Counted from the stretch's first letter, positions 1-6,358 are shown. The stretch: DNA of 6,689 bases from Burkholderiales bacterium (GCA_006227785.1 SBFU01000406.1:1-6689); one strand, 5' to 3'. Translations and numbers: made by a program. Notes: generated by a model not told the origin, from the sequence alone.

Positions 1-1
1 G

Positions 2-622
2 GTGGAGCTGCAGGACGAACTGGCCCGGGTGGTGCCGGTGCTGCGCGAAGCGGTCGGGTTGGGCGTGCCGGTGTCCGTCGACACGTACAAGCCCGAGGTG
101 ATGCAGACCGCACTGGACCTGGGGGTCGACATCATCAACGACATCTGGGCCTTGCGCCGTGGCCGGGCGATGGATGTGGTGGCGGCCCATCCCCGCTGCG
201 GCGTGTGCCTTATGCACATGCACCGCGACCCTCAGACCATGCAGGTGGCACCCATGGCCGGTGATGTGGTGGCACCCGTGATGGACTTTCTGCGTGAGCG
301 AGGCGAAGCACTGAAGGACCTCGGTGTGTCGGCCAGCCGCATCACCGTGGACCCAGGCATCGGCTTTGGCAAGACAGTGGAGCAGAACTTCAGCTTGCTG
401 GCCCGTCAGCGCGAGTTGCTCGAGCTTGGCTATCCGGTGCTTGCCGGCTGGTCACGCAAATCGTCACTGGGTGCGGTCACTGGCCGCGAGCAACCGCAGG
501 ACCGGGTCAATGCCAGCGTGGCAGCGGCTTTGCTGGCGGTTGAACGCGGGGCTTCCATCGTGCGTGTGCATGATGTGCGCGAAACCGTGGACGGCCTGCG
601 CATCCTGCAGGCCCTGGGCTGA
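2..622 (+). CDS. folP: Dihydropteroate synthase, C-terminal ~206 residues (5' end outside window)
   Basis: Cytoplasmic enzyme of folate synthesis that condenses 6-hydroxymethyl-dihydropterin pyrophosphate with p-aminobenzoate to give dihydropteroate; it is the sulfonamide target. The fragment covers roughly the last three quarters of a TIM barrel that is usually 270-300 residues long. Numbered within the fragment, it shows SVDTYKPEV (25-33), the pterin-binding INDIW segment (45-49), [13 protein letters not shown] (69-81), DPGIGFGKT (117-125), the p-aminobenzoate-site motif GWSRKS (149-154) and the pyrophosphate-binding RVHDV near the end (188-192). The reading frame is open at the left window edge, so the GTG at position 2 should not be taken as the true start. 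The N-terminal loops, where some sulfonamide-resistance changes occur, lie outside. glmM follows after 73 bases, the order common in beta- and gammaproteobacteria (ftsH-folP-glmM). Identification is firm. Confidence 0.96.
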   Translation: MELQDELARVVPVLREAVGLGVPVSVDTYKPEVMQTALDLGVDIINDIWALRRGRAMDVVAAHPRCGVCLMHMHRDPQTMQVAPMAGDVVAPVMDFLRERGEALKDLGVSASRITVDPGIGFGKTVEQNFSLLARQRELLELGYPVLAGWSRKSSLGAVTGREQPQDRVNASVAAALLAVERGASIVRVHDVRETVDGLRILQALG

Positions 623-655
623 CGACCAGGGTCAAGGGACTTGCTCCACCCGGCC

Positions 656-661
656 TAAAAT
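656..661 (+). promoter_or_regulatory. Possible -10 element (TAAAAT) ahead of glmM
   Basis: TAAAAT matches five of six positions of the TATAAT -10 consensus and lies 34 bases before the glmM ATG in the 73-base folP-glmM gap. No good -35 hexamer is visible at 16-18 bp upstream, so this would be a weak promoter, or the gene may depend mainly on read-through from folP. It overlaps the left edge of a 14-bp palindrome at 660-673. Confidence 0.35.
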
Positions 662-673
662 ACGGGTCCGTAT
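660..673. repeat. 14-bp inverted repeat in glmM leader
   Basis: ATACGG, a 2-base centre (GT), then CCGTAT form a perfect 6+6 inverted repeat just downstream of the TAAAAT hexamer. It could be an operator half-site pair or a weak hairpin at the start of the transcript. It is short enough to be chance, and no regulator is suggested by the sequence. Confidence 0.4.
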
Positions 674-695
674 CTGTCACACAAAACCATTACAC

Positions 696-2030
696 ATGAC
701 CCGCCAATACTTCGGCACCGACGGCATTCGCGGTACGGTTGGACAGCCGCCCATCACGCCCGATTTCGTGCTTCGCCTGGCCCACGCCGTGGGCCGGGTG
801 CTGCGACGCACCGAGGCGCACCCGACCGTGCTGATCGGCAAGGACACGCGCATTTCGGGCTACATGCTGGAAAGCGCCCTGGAAAGCGGTTTCGCTTCGG
901 CCGGGGTGGATGTGGTGCTGTTGGGGCCGGTTCCCACGCCGGCGGTGGCCTACCTGACGCGCGCGCAGCGAGCGAGCCTGGGGGTGGTCATTTCGGCCAG
1001 TCACAACCCGTTTGCCGACAACGGCATCAAGTTTTTCAGTGCCCTGGGCACCAAGCTGCCCGACGAGTGGGAAATGGCGGTGGAATCGGCGCTGGCCGAG
1101 GACCCGGTGTGGGTGGACGCCGCCAGCCTGGGCAAGGCGCGCCGGCTGGACGACGCAGCGGGGCGCTACATCGAGTTCTGCAAGAGCACCTGCTCTCACA
1201 ACCTCTCGCTCAAGGGGCTGAAGATTGTGGTGGACGGGGCACATGGCGCGGCCTACCACATCGCGCCCGATGTGTTCCATGAGCTGGGTGCCGAGGTGAT
1301 TCGCGTGGGCTGTGCCCCCGACGGCTTGAACATCAACCAGGGCGTGGGAGCCACGCATCCGCAAGCCATGGTGGACGCGGTCAGGGCGCACAAGGCCGAC
1401 TACGGGGTGGCGCTGGACGGAGACGCCGATCGCCTCCAGATGGTGGACTCGACGGGGCGCCTGTTCAATGGGGACGAGCTGCTGTACCTGATTGCATCGG
1501 ACCGGATGGCCCGGGACATCGATGTACCGGGCGTGGTGGGCACGCTCATGACCAACAAGGCGGTCGAGCTGGCCCTGCAACGCAAGGGTGTGGCTTTCGT
1601 GCGCGCCAAGGTGGGCGACCGCTACGTGCTCGAAGAGCTGGAGCGCCGCGGCTGGGTGCTGGGGGGTGAGGGATCGGGTCACATCCTGGTGCTGGACCGC
1701 CACACGACCGGTGATGGTCTGGTGTCTGCGCTGCAGGTGCTGCACGCTTGCGTCGACAGTGGGAAGTCCATGGCCGCCCTGCTGGAGGGAGTGACGCTGT
1801 TCCCCCAGGTGCTGATCAATGTGCGGCTGCGCCCCGAGCAGGACTGGAAGTCCAACCCGCGCCTGGCCGAGGAAACCAGGGCCGTCGAGGCTGAACTGGG
1901 CGAAAACGGGCGTGTCCTGATTCGCGCCAGTGGTACCGAACCCTTGCTGCGCGTGATGGTGGAAGCACGCGATGCGGTCCAGGCCAGAACCTTCGCTGAT
2001 CGGCTGGTTGAGGCGGCAAAGGCTGGCTGA
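696..2030 (+). CDS. glmM: Phosphoglucosamine mutase GlmM
   Basis: Interconverts glucosamine-6-phosphate and glucosamine-1-phosphate in the cytoplasm, feeding UDP-GlcNAc for peptidoglycan and lipopolysaccharide. The 444-residue length is normal for the family. The N-terminus [13 protein letters not shown] is characteristic. The phosphoserine loop ISASHNP places the catalytic serine at residue 102, the number used in E. coli. The metal loop DGDADR is at 241-246, the sugar-binding loop GEGSGH at 324-329 and the phosphate-binding RASGTEP at 410-416, so all four domains are present. The ATG at 696 was chosen because it gives the family N-terminus; the frame stays open upstream, but that part only shadows folP. 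No Shine-Dalgarno sequence precedes this ATG, and the leader just before it is A/C-rich. The stop TGA overlaps the next gene's ATG by one base (TGATG). Confidence 0.98.
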   Translation: MTRQYFGTDGIRGTVGQPPITPDFVLRLAHAVGRVLRRTEAHPTVLIGKDTRISGYMLESALESGFASAGVDVVLLGPVPTPAVAYLTRAQRASLGVVISASHNPFADNGIKFFSALGTKLPDEWEMAVESALAEDPVWVDAASLGKARRLDDAAGRYIEFCKSTCSHNLSLKGLKIVVDGAHGAAYHIAPDVFHELGAEVIRVGCAPDGLNINQGVGATHPQAMVDAVRAHKADYGVALDGDADRLQMVDSTGRLFNGDELLYLIASDRMARDIDVPGVVGTLMTNKAVELALQRKGVAFVRAKVGDRYVLEELERRGWVLGGEGSGHILVLDRHTTGDGLVSALQVLHACVDSGKSMAALLEGVTLFPQVLINVRLRPEQDWKSNPRLAEETRAVEAELGENGRVLIRASGTEPLLRVMVEARDAVQARTFADRLVEAAKAG

Positions 2031-2518
2031 TGGCGGCGACGTTTTCGGTGCGTTTGGCCGACTTTGCGAACACCGTCGACGCGGCGGCCATGGTCATGCT
2101 GCTCGATGCCTACGCACGCGACCCGGCGGGCGGTGGTGAAGGCTTGTCTGCCTATGCACGCCAGAACCTGGTGCGCGAGTTGGCCGCCCGGCCACAGGCC
2201 TTCAGCGTGCTGGCCTTTGACGGCGATGCGCCGGTGGGCCTGGTCAACTGCATTGAAGGCTTTTCCACCTTCAAGTGCCGGCCGCTGGTCAATGTGCACG
2301 ATGTGGCGGTGCTGGCCAGCCACCGCGGACGCGGCGTGGCCGAGCAGATGCTGCGTGTGGCCGAACAGGAGGCGCTTCAACGGGGCGCCGTGAAGATGAC
2401 GCTGGAGGTGCTGTCGGGCAACCGGCCAGCCCTTCGCCTGTATGAGCGCATGGGCTATGCCGGCTACCAGCTGGACCCGGCCATGGGCACAGCGCAGTTC
2501 ATGCAGAAGTGGCTTTGA
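2030..2518 (+). CDS. GNAT-family N-acetyltransferase, substrate unknown
   Basis: A 162-residue single-domain acetyl-CoA-dependent acetyltransferase. The acetyl-CoA-binding motif A runs through HDVAVLASHRGRGVAEQML (90-108), with the pyrophosphate loop HRGRGVA at 98-104. Motif B, NRPALRLYERMGY (131-143), supplies the usual Asn and Tyr positions near the cofactor thiol. An upstream strand reads GFSTFKCRPLVNVHD (77-91), a pattern I associate with a widespread uncharacterised proteobacterial subgroup. There is no signal peptide or membrane segment, so it is probably cytoplasmic. The start overlaps the glmM stop by one base, with AAAGG seven bases upstream inside glmM, so translation is probably coupled to glmM. 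The substrate could be a small amine, an amino acid or a protein N-terminus; sequence alone does not tell. It ends tail-to-tail with the NamZ-like gene 19 bases away. Confidence 0.9.
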   Translation: MAATFSVRLADFANTVDAAAMVMLLDAYARDPAGGGEGLSAYARQNLVRELAARPQAFSVLAFDGDAPVGLVNCIEGFSTFKCRPLVNVHDVAVLASHRGRGVAEQMLRVAEQEALQRGAVKMTLEVLSGNRPALRLYERMGYAGYQLDPAMGTAQFMQKWL

Positions 2519-2537
2519 GCTCCGGTCCGCAAAGCGC

Positions 2538-3743
2538 TCAATAGAGCAGGAACGGTTGGCGGGATTCCAGCCATGCTGCCTCGTCGGCACAGGCGATCGT
2601 GTCCAGGTCGCCAGCGATGGCGCACGGATTGTCCACCCACTCCCGCAGCGAAGGCCCGCCGTTGATGAGGTCGATGGCCAGGCGGTCGTGCTCGTATTCG
2701 TAGGGGAAGTCGCGCCAGAGGGGGTAGTCCGGGCTTTGCAGGCGCAAGGCCTTGAAGGCCAGGGCCTGCAGGCGCCAGGGACGGAAGGCCTGGTGATCGT
2801 AGTGTGTCGGGTCCTCGACGTGAATCTGGACGCCGGCACAGAGCTGGCCGGCGTGTTTGTGGAAGGTGGGTTCGAACCAGCAGGCGCGCAGGCGGCAGCC
2901 GGCCAGCCATTGCGGAGCGATCTGCTGCATGTCGGCCATCAGGCGCTGCGCGTCAATATCAGGAGCGCCGAACAGCTCCAGCGGACGGGTGGTGCCCCGG
3001 CCTTCGCTGAGAGTCGTGCCTTCCAGCATGACGGTGCCGGCATAGGCGCGCGCCATCCACAGGTTGGGGGCGTTGGGGCTGGGGTTGACCCAGGTACGCT
3101 CGCCGATCGGCCAGCCGTGGCCCGGGCCTTCGTCAGGGTACCAGCCCGCCATGGGAATGACACGGTACTCCAGGTCAAGACCCAGCTGTGCGATGAACCA
3201 GTGCCCCAGCTCGCCCATGGTCATGCCGTGCCGCATGGGCATGGGTCCCGCGCCCACAAAGCTTTCCCAGCCCGGTTGCAGCAGCGTGCCTTCAACCGGG
3301 CGCCCGGCCGGATTCGGCCGGTCCAGCACCCACACGGCCTTGCCGTGTCCGGCAGCGGCCTCCAGCACATAGCGCAAGGTGGTGATGAAGGTGTAGATGC
3401 GGCAGCCGAGGTCCTGCAGGTCGACCAGCAGCACGTCGAACGTGTCCATCATGGCGTCGGTGGGGCGACGGACCTCGCCGTACAGACTGAACACCGGAAT
3501 GCCCAGCTGGGGGTCGGTGAAGTCGGGCGACTCGACCATGTTGTCCTGCTTGTCGCCACGCAGCCCATGCTGCGGGCCGAACGCCGCTGTCAGCTTGACA
3601 TCCGGAAGGGCCACCAAAGCATCCAGTGAATGGGTCAGGTCTCGGGCGACCGAGGCTGGGTGGGCCAGCAGGGCGACACGGCGGCCAGCCAGGGGTGCGC
3701 GCAACGTGGGGTCTTGCACAAAGCGTTCGATGCCGATTTGCAT
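2538..3743 (-). CDS. DUF1343 / NamZ-type protein (GH171, exo-N-acetylmuramidase family), no signal peptide
   Basis: A 401-residue protein of the DUF1343 (YbbC) family. The Bacillus subtilis member NamZ removes terminal N-acetylmuramic acid from peptidoglycan fragments. Family motifs in order: GPQHG (56-60), GDKQDNMVES (63-72), IPVFSLYGE (82-90), LLVDLQDLGCRIYTF (105-119), VLDRPNP (139-145), HGMTMGELG (172-180), WVNPSPN (218-224) and SEGRGTTRP (245-253). The N-terminus begins directly with the domain, and no hydrophobic signal segment is present, unlike the secreted Bacillus enzyme, so this form is probably cytoplasmic. Position 58 is Gln where many relatives have Glu (PEHG). The ATG has no Shine-Dalgarno sequence (a pyrimidine-rich run precedes it) and lies 24 bases after the DOMON-like stop, so translation may depend on the upstream gene. 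Family is firm; activity on MurNAc is inferred. Confidence 0.9.
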   Translation of the reverse strand: MQIGIERFVQDPTLRAPLAGRRVALLAHPASVARDLTHSLDALVALPDVKLTAAFGPQHGLRGDKQDNMVESPDFTDPQLGIPVFSLYGEVRRPTDAMMDTFDVLLVDLQDLGCRIYTFITTLRYVLEAAAGHGKAVWVLDRPNPAGRPVEGTLLQPGWESFVGAGPMPMRHGMTMGELGHWFIAQLGLDLEYRVIPMAGWYPDEGPGHGWPIGERTWVNPSPNAPNLWMARAYAGTVMLEGTTLSEGRGTTRPLELFGAPDIDAQRLMADMQQIAPQWLAGCRLRACWFEPTFHKHAGQLCAGVQIHVEDPTHYDHQAFRPWRLQALAFKALRLQSPDYPLWRDFPYEYEHDRLAIDLINGGPSLREWVDNPCAIAGDLDTIACADEAAWLESRQPFLLY

Positions 3744-3767
3744 GGGAGGGTTGAGTTGGGTGGCCAG

Positions 3768-4364
3768 TCAGGTCGACGCCGGTAAGTGGGGAAGGTCGGG
3801 CGAGAGGATCCAGCCTGCGCGCTCGTGGAAGTCAGGACGGTCTTTCGGGTGGTGCAGTGCCAGATAGGCCAGCCGACCGTCCCGGTGGGCCAGCACGGTG
3901 CTCAGGCCCATGCGCCAGGGACGGGGCGGCAGCAGGGCGGCCGGCACCCAGGCCACGAGGACTGGGCAAACTCCGGGCTGCCATTCAAGCTCGGGTGGCG
4001 AGAACACAGGGGGAGGGACAGCGTCACGCTGTCGCTCTTGCGAAAAGACATACCACGCCCATTGCCCGGACGGCGAGAAGTTGAATTCCCGGTAGGCAGG
4101 GTCATCGGGACGACCCACGAAGAGCTCGAAGCAGGTGGCCTGCCACAGCCCGTCGGCCGGTCCTGCAGCCCGCGCCGGCGGGATAGCCAGGGCAGCAAGT
4201 TCATCCGCCGCACCGTGGACGCGGTAATTCAGCAGCAAGCCTGGGCCGTTGATCGTGCCAGCCACCGACAGGGCAACGTCGACCCTCAGGCCTGTGGCCC
4301 AGGGCGAGGCCGGGTGGGCGATCAGTGTGTGGGAGGTGGCGGGCAGGGCAGTCACGCCCGCCAT
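3768..4364 (-). CDS. DOMON-like domain protein, function unknown
   Basis: A 198-residue protein that I recognise as the proteobacterial DOMON-like / carbohydrate-binding-module-9-like family, which has no established function. Visible hallmarks are DGLWQATCFELFVG (71-84), YREFNFSPSGQWAWYVF (91-107) and a C-terminal HHPKDRPDFH (171-180). DOMON-type folds are beta sandwiches that bind sugars or haem. This family is often described as sugar-binding by analogy, and some relatives are reported next to or fused with cell-wall enzymes such as MurB; that last point is from memory. No signal peptide or membrane segment is seen, so it is probably cytoplasmic. It sits between ppk2 (24-base gap) and the NamZ-like gene (24-base gap) on the same strand, which suggests one transcript. 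A role as a binding partner for a muropeptide or sugar used by the NamZ-like protein is possible but speculative. Confidence 0.82.
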   Translation of the reverse strand: MAGVTALPATSHTLIAHPASPWATGLRVDVALSVAGTINGPGLLLNYRVHGAADELAALAIPPARAAGPADGLWQATCFELFVGRPDDPAYREFNFSPSGQWAWYVFSQERQRDAVPPPVFSPPELEWQPGVCPVLVAWVPAALLPPRPWRMGLSTVLAHRDGRLAYLALHHPKDRPDFHERAGWILSPDLPHLPAST

Positions 4365-4388
4365 TCTCGCAGGCCCGAGGCCGTCGAC

Positions 4389-5303
4389 TCAGTAGACTTC
4401 GGGCACGATCATGTCCGCCGGTACCGGGTGGCGGATGTAGTCGGGGTTGCGCACCCGCGCTGGCAGCACCACCTCGGGGCGCTCGACCTCGTGGTAGCCG
4501 AACTGCCCGAGCAGGTGGTGGATGCAGTTCAGGCGTGCCTTCTTCTTGTCCACCGCCTGTACCACCCACCAGGGTGCCTCGGCAATGTGCGTGCGCTCGA
4601 TCATGGTTTCCTTGGCGCGGGTGTAGTCTTCCCAGCGCCGGCGGCTTTCCAGGTCCATGGGACTGAGCTTCCATTGCTTGAGCGGGTCGTGGATGCGTCC
4701 CAGGAAGCGCAGGTGCTGTTCATCATCGGTGATGGAAAACCAGTACTTGATGAGCCGGATGCCGGAGCGCACCAGCATGCGCTCGAACTCGGGAACGGAG
4801 CGGAAGAACTCTTCGTACTCGTGTTCGTTGCAGAAGCCCATGACCTTCTCGACGCCGGCCCGGTTGTACCAGCTGCGGTCGAACAGCACCATCTCGCCGG
4901 CTGCCGGCAGATGCGGCACATAGCGCTGGAAATACCATTGGGTTCGCTCGCGGTCGTTGGGGGCGGGCAGGGCCACCACGCGGCAGACACGCGGGTTCAG
5001 GCGCTGCGTGATTCGCTTGATGACGCCGCCCTTGCCGGCCGCGTCGCGGCCCTCGAACAGGATCACCACCTTCTGGCGCGTGTGGGCGACCCAGTCCTGC
5101 AGCTTGACCAGCTCGGCCTGGAGTCTGAAAAGCTCCTTGAAGTACCGCAGGCGTTCCGACTGTTCGGCGTCCGTTCGGGCAAGCACCTGGCCGGCCTCGT
5201 TCAACTGGCGGTCCTCGATCTCCAGCTCCAGCTCTTCGTCGTAGCTGTCGATCAGGTCGCGTTCTATGCGCTGGACGATGTCCTGGTGGAAGTCGGGAAG
5301 CAT
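4389..5303 (-). CDS. ppk2: Polyphosphate kinase 2 (PPK2, class I type)
   Basis: Transfers phosphate between inorganic polyphosphate and nucleoside diphosphates, usually running towards ATP/GTP, and so mobilises the polyphosphate store. The 304-residue protein has the P-loop FEGRDAAGKGG (Walker A, 83-93), the Walker B region VLFDRSWYNRAG (139-150) and the family stretches RTQWYFQRYVPHLP (120-133) and IKYWFSITDDEQ (185-196). It ends in the typical IVPEVY. A single domain of this size with these motifs fits class I (Pseudomonas aeruginosa PA0141 type). The N-terminal helix is rich in Asp/Glu. I chose the ATG at 5303 over one 35 codons further upstream because it has GAGG eight bases before it, matches the usual family length, and leaves the upstream region free for the promoter. 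It is the first gene of a probable three-gene operon and is divergent from olsB. Confidence 0.95.
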   Translation of the reverse strand: MLPDFHQDIVQRIERDLIDSYDEELELEIEDRQLNEAGQVLARTDAEQSERLRYFKELFRLQAELVKLQDWVAHTRQKVVILFEGRDAAGKGGVIKRITQRLNPRVCRVVALPAPNDRERTQWYFQRYVPHLPAAGEMVLFDRSWYNRAGVEKVMGFCNEHEYEEFFRSVPEFERMLVRSGIRLIKYWFSITDDEQHLRFLGRIHDPLKQWKLSPMDLESRRRWEDYTRAKETMIERTHIAEAPWWVVQAVDKKKARLNCIHHLLGQFGYHEVERPEVVLPARVRNPDYIRHPVPADMIVPEVY

Positions 5304-5311
5304 GGGGCGGG

Positions 5312-5315
5312 CCTC
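5312..5315 (-). promoter_or_regulatory. Ribosome binding site deciding the ppk2 start
   Basis: Read on the minus strand, GAGG lies eight bases before the ATG at 5303. No comparable site precedes the alternative upstream ATG at 5408, which would also place the Pho-like repeats inside the coding region. Confidence 0.65.
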
Positions 5316-5330
5316 GACAGATGATGGGAG

Positions 5331-5343
5331 CGATAGCGTATCG
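5331..5343. repeat. 13-bp palindrome over predicted ppk2 -10
   Basis: CGATA, centre GCG, TATCG is a perfect 5+3+5 inverted repeat covering the predicted -10. It may be a repressor site or chance. Confidence 0.4.
5335..5340 (-). promoter_or_regulatory. Predicted -10 of the ppk2 promoter (TACGCT)
   Basis: Read on the minus strand the hexamer is TACGCT, matching the T, A and final T that matter most in TATAAT. It starts exactly 10 bases after the last minus-strand Pho-like heptamer, the spacing seen in classical PhoB-activated promoters where the Pho box replaces the -35. A start site about 6-7 bases on would give a leader of roughly 25 bases. It lies inside a 13-bp palindrome (5331-5343). On its own the hexamer is weak; position is the main support. 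Confidence 0.45.
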
Positions 5344-5345
5344 GG

Positions 5346-5358
5346 CCTGTGTGACAGG
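5346..5358. repeat. 13-bp palindrome overlapping the best minus-strand Pho heptamer
   Basis: CCTGT, centre GTG, ACAGG is a perfect inverted repeat. It contains the exact CTGTCAC heptamer (minus strand, 5357-5351), so the same bases could be a site for a dimeric regulator instead of, or in addition to, PhoB. Confidence 0.4.
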
Positions 5359-5379
5359 ACGGTGAAGGGTGCGCGACCG
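5351..5379 (-). promoter_or_regulatory. Predicted Pho box controlling ppk2
   Basis: On the minus strand three heptamers occur with an exact 11-bp period: CGGTCGC (5379-5373), CCTTCAC (5368-5362) and CTGTCAC (5357-5351). Against the PhoB direct-repeat consensus CTGTCAY they match 5, 5 and 7 of 7 positions. The last two with their 4-base spacer form a classic 18-bp Pho box, which ends 10 bp before a TACGCT -10 candidate. The prediction is that PhoB, phosphorylated under phosphate limitation, activates the ppk2 operon. Found by eye; not scored against a matrix. Confidence 0.6.
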
Positions 5380-5411
5380 TCATCGAAATGCGCCGGATCA
5401 ACCGCCACAAG

Positions 5412-5451
5412 AAGTCATCGCTTTGTCATTCGCACTTCTTCGCGGTGTCAC
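5412..5451 (+). promoter_or_regulatory. Predicted multi-unit Pho box controlling olsB
   Basis: Four heptamer positions at an exact 11-bp period read AAGTCAT (5412-5418), TTGTCAT (5423-5429), ACTTCTT (5434-5440) and GTGTCAC (5445-5451). Against CTGTCAY they match 5, 6, 3 and 6 of 7. The first pair forms an 18-bp Pho box, and the third unit is degenerate. The array ends exactly 10 bp before a CAGAAT -10 candidate, the spacing expected for PhoB-activated promoters. It implies induction of the olsB gene and its downstream phosphoesterase at low phosphate. Confidence 0.65.
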
Positions 5452-5461
5452 ATCGCCTGAC

Positions 5462-5467
5462 CAGAAT
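5462..5467 (+). promoter_or_regulatory. Predicted -10 of the olsB promoter (CAGAAT)
   Basis: CAGAAT agrees with TATAAT at four positions and starts 10 bp after the last Pho-like heptamer. The implied start site near 5474 leaves a leader of about 33 bases ending in the GGAG ribosome binding site. Confidence 0.45.
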
Positions 5468-5494
5468 CGGCGCCAAGAGCTGCACGGTGCAGCT

Positions 5495-5498
5495 GGAG
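5495..5498 (+). promoter_or_regulatory. Ribosome binding site deciding the olsB start
   Basis: GGAG stands eight bases before the ATG at 5507. It supports this start over the in-frame ATG at 5369, which lies upstream of all the plus-strand Pho-like repeats and would put the promoter inside the coding region. Confidence 0.7.
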
Positions 5499-5506
5499 AT
5501 GCCCGG

Positions 5507-6358
5507 ATGAAAGAACTGCCGACCCCCACCTTCGACCTGTCCCCCCGCGCGCTGCCCAGGGGGTCACTTCATCCGGACACCGGCTTTTCGCCTCGCCCGA
5601 TGGTGGCCCAGGAACAAAGTCAGGGGATCGAGGTGGCCTGGGCGCGGCATCTGGACGAGGTTCGTGAAGCGCAACGCCTGAGGCACGCGGTGTTCGCCGG
5701 CGAGATGGGAGCCATCCTGTCGAATGCCGTCCCCGGACACGACGTGGACCTGTTCGACGATTTCTGCGAACACCTGCTGGTGCGCGATGCACAGACCCGG
5801 CAGGTGATCGGTACCTACCGGGTGCTGACGCCGGCACAGGCGCGGCGCGTGGGCAGCACCTACAGCGACACCGAGTTCGACCTGACACGTTTGCGCACCG
5901 TCCGGGAGCGCATGGTGGAGCTGGGGCGCAGTTGCGTGCACCGTGACCACCGGCATGGCGGGGTCATCATGGCACTGTGGGGCGCATTGGCCGAGTTCAT
6001 GGTGCGCAACCAGCTGGATGTGATGATCGGTTGTGCCAGCATTCCCATGAACTGGCAGGGTCCCCAAGGCATGGTGGGAGGCGGGCATGCCGCCGCCAGC
6101 ATCTGGCGACAGGTGAAGCACAAGCACCTGGCCTCCATCGAATTCCATGTCCGTCCACGCCTGCCGCTGCCCATCGAGCAATTGGACGACACGCTCGATG
6201 TGGAGCCGCCGGCGCTGATCAAGGGCTACCTGCGTCTGGGCGCCAAAGTGCTGGGACCTCCGGCCTGGGACCCCGACTTCAACGCCGCGGACCTGCCCAT
6301 GATGATGCGGATCGCCGATCTGCCGCCGCGTTACCGGCGCCACTTCCTGGGGGCGTGA
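5507..6358 (+). CDS. olsB: OlsB-like L-ornithine N-alpha-acyltransferase (GNAT / Acetyltransf_5 family)
   Basis: OlsB transfers a 3-hydroxyacyl chain from acyl carrier protein to the alpha-amino group of ornithine, giving lyso-ornithine lipid; a second enzyme, OlsA, not in this window, then adds the other chain. Ornithine lipids contain no phosphorus and replace phospholipids when phosphate is scarce. The 283-residue length fits the family. Visible hallmarks are RLRHAVFAGEMGA (57-69), the acidic DVDLFDDFCEHLLVRD (79-94), IGTYRVL (101-107), the GNAT core MVELGRSCVHRDHRHGG (136-152) and IGCASIP (174-180), then PALIKGYLRLGAKV (235-248) and DPDFNAADLPMMM (255-267), as in hemolysin-like acyltransferases of this group. 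The first ~40 residues are Pro-rich and probably disordered. The stop overlaps the next ATG by one base, and the upstream region carries a predicted Pho box. Another acyl acceptor cannot be excluded. Confidence 0.8.
   Translation: MKELPTPTFDLSPRALPRGSLHPDTGFSPRPMVAQEQSQGIEVAWARHLDEVREAQRLRHAVFAGEMGAILSNAVPGHDVDLFDDFCEHLLVRDAQTRQVIGTYRVLTPAQARRVGSTYSDTEFDLTRLRTVRERMVELGRSCVHRDHRHGGVIMALWGALAEFMVRNQLDVMIGCASIPMNWQGPQGMVGGGHAAASIWRQVKHKHLASIEFHVRPRLPLPIEQLDDTLDVEPPALIKGYLRLGAKVLGPPAWDPDFNAADLPMMMRIADLPPRYRRHFLGA

Noticed and set aside
674..680. Exact CTGTCAC heptamer upstream of glmM as a Pho box
   Set aside because: The positions 11 bp on either side (663-669 and 685-691) match the consensus poorly, so there is no phased repeat. 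A single heptamer is expected by chance.
690..1745. Long open minus-strand frame (351 codons) opposite glmM
   Set aside because: It lies wholly antisense to glmM, and its composition (His, Arg and Gln excess) is that of a shadow frame.
2517..2539. Bidirectional terminator between the GNAT and NamZ-like genes
   Set aside because: Only a weak GAGC/GCTC pairing and a 3-bp CGC/GCG stem can be drawn in the 19-base gap, with no U-tract on either side.
1679..2839. Minus-strand open frame of 386 codons spanning glmM, the GNAT gene and the end of the NamZ-like gene
   Set aside because: It crosses three recognised genes, one of them in the wrong frame on the same strand, and shows no domain pattern.
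3786..5324. Long open plus-strand frame (512 codons) across the ppk2 and DOMON-like genes
   Set aside because: It is antisense to two genes with clear family motifs. Its translation is His/Gln/Gly/Val-rich with no recognisable domain, typical of high-GC shadow frames.
5304..5408. Longer ppk2 starting at the ATG at 5408
   Set aside because: The 35 extra residues are not typical of the family and would cover the predicted promoter. The ATG at 5303 has GAGG at proper spacing.
5369..5506. Longer olsB starting at the ATG at 5369
   Set aside because: The added 46 residues have no family resemblance and would span the Pho-like repeats. The ATG at 5507 has a good ribosome binding site.
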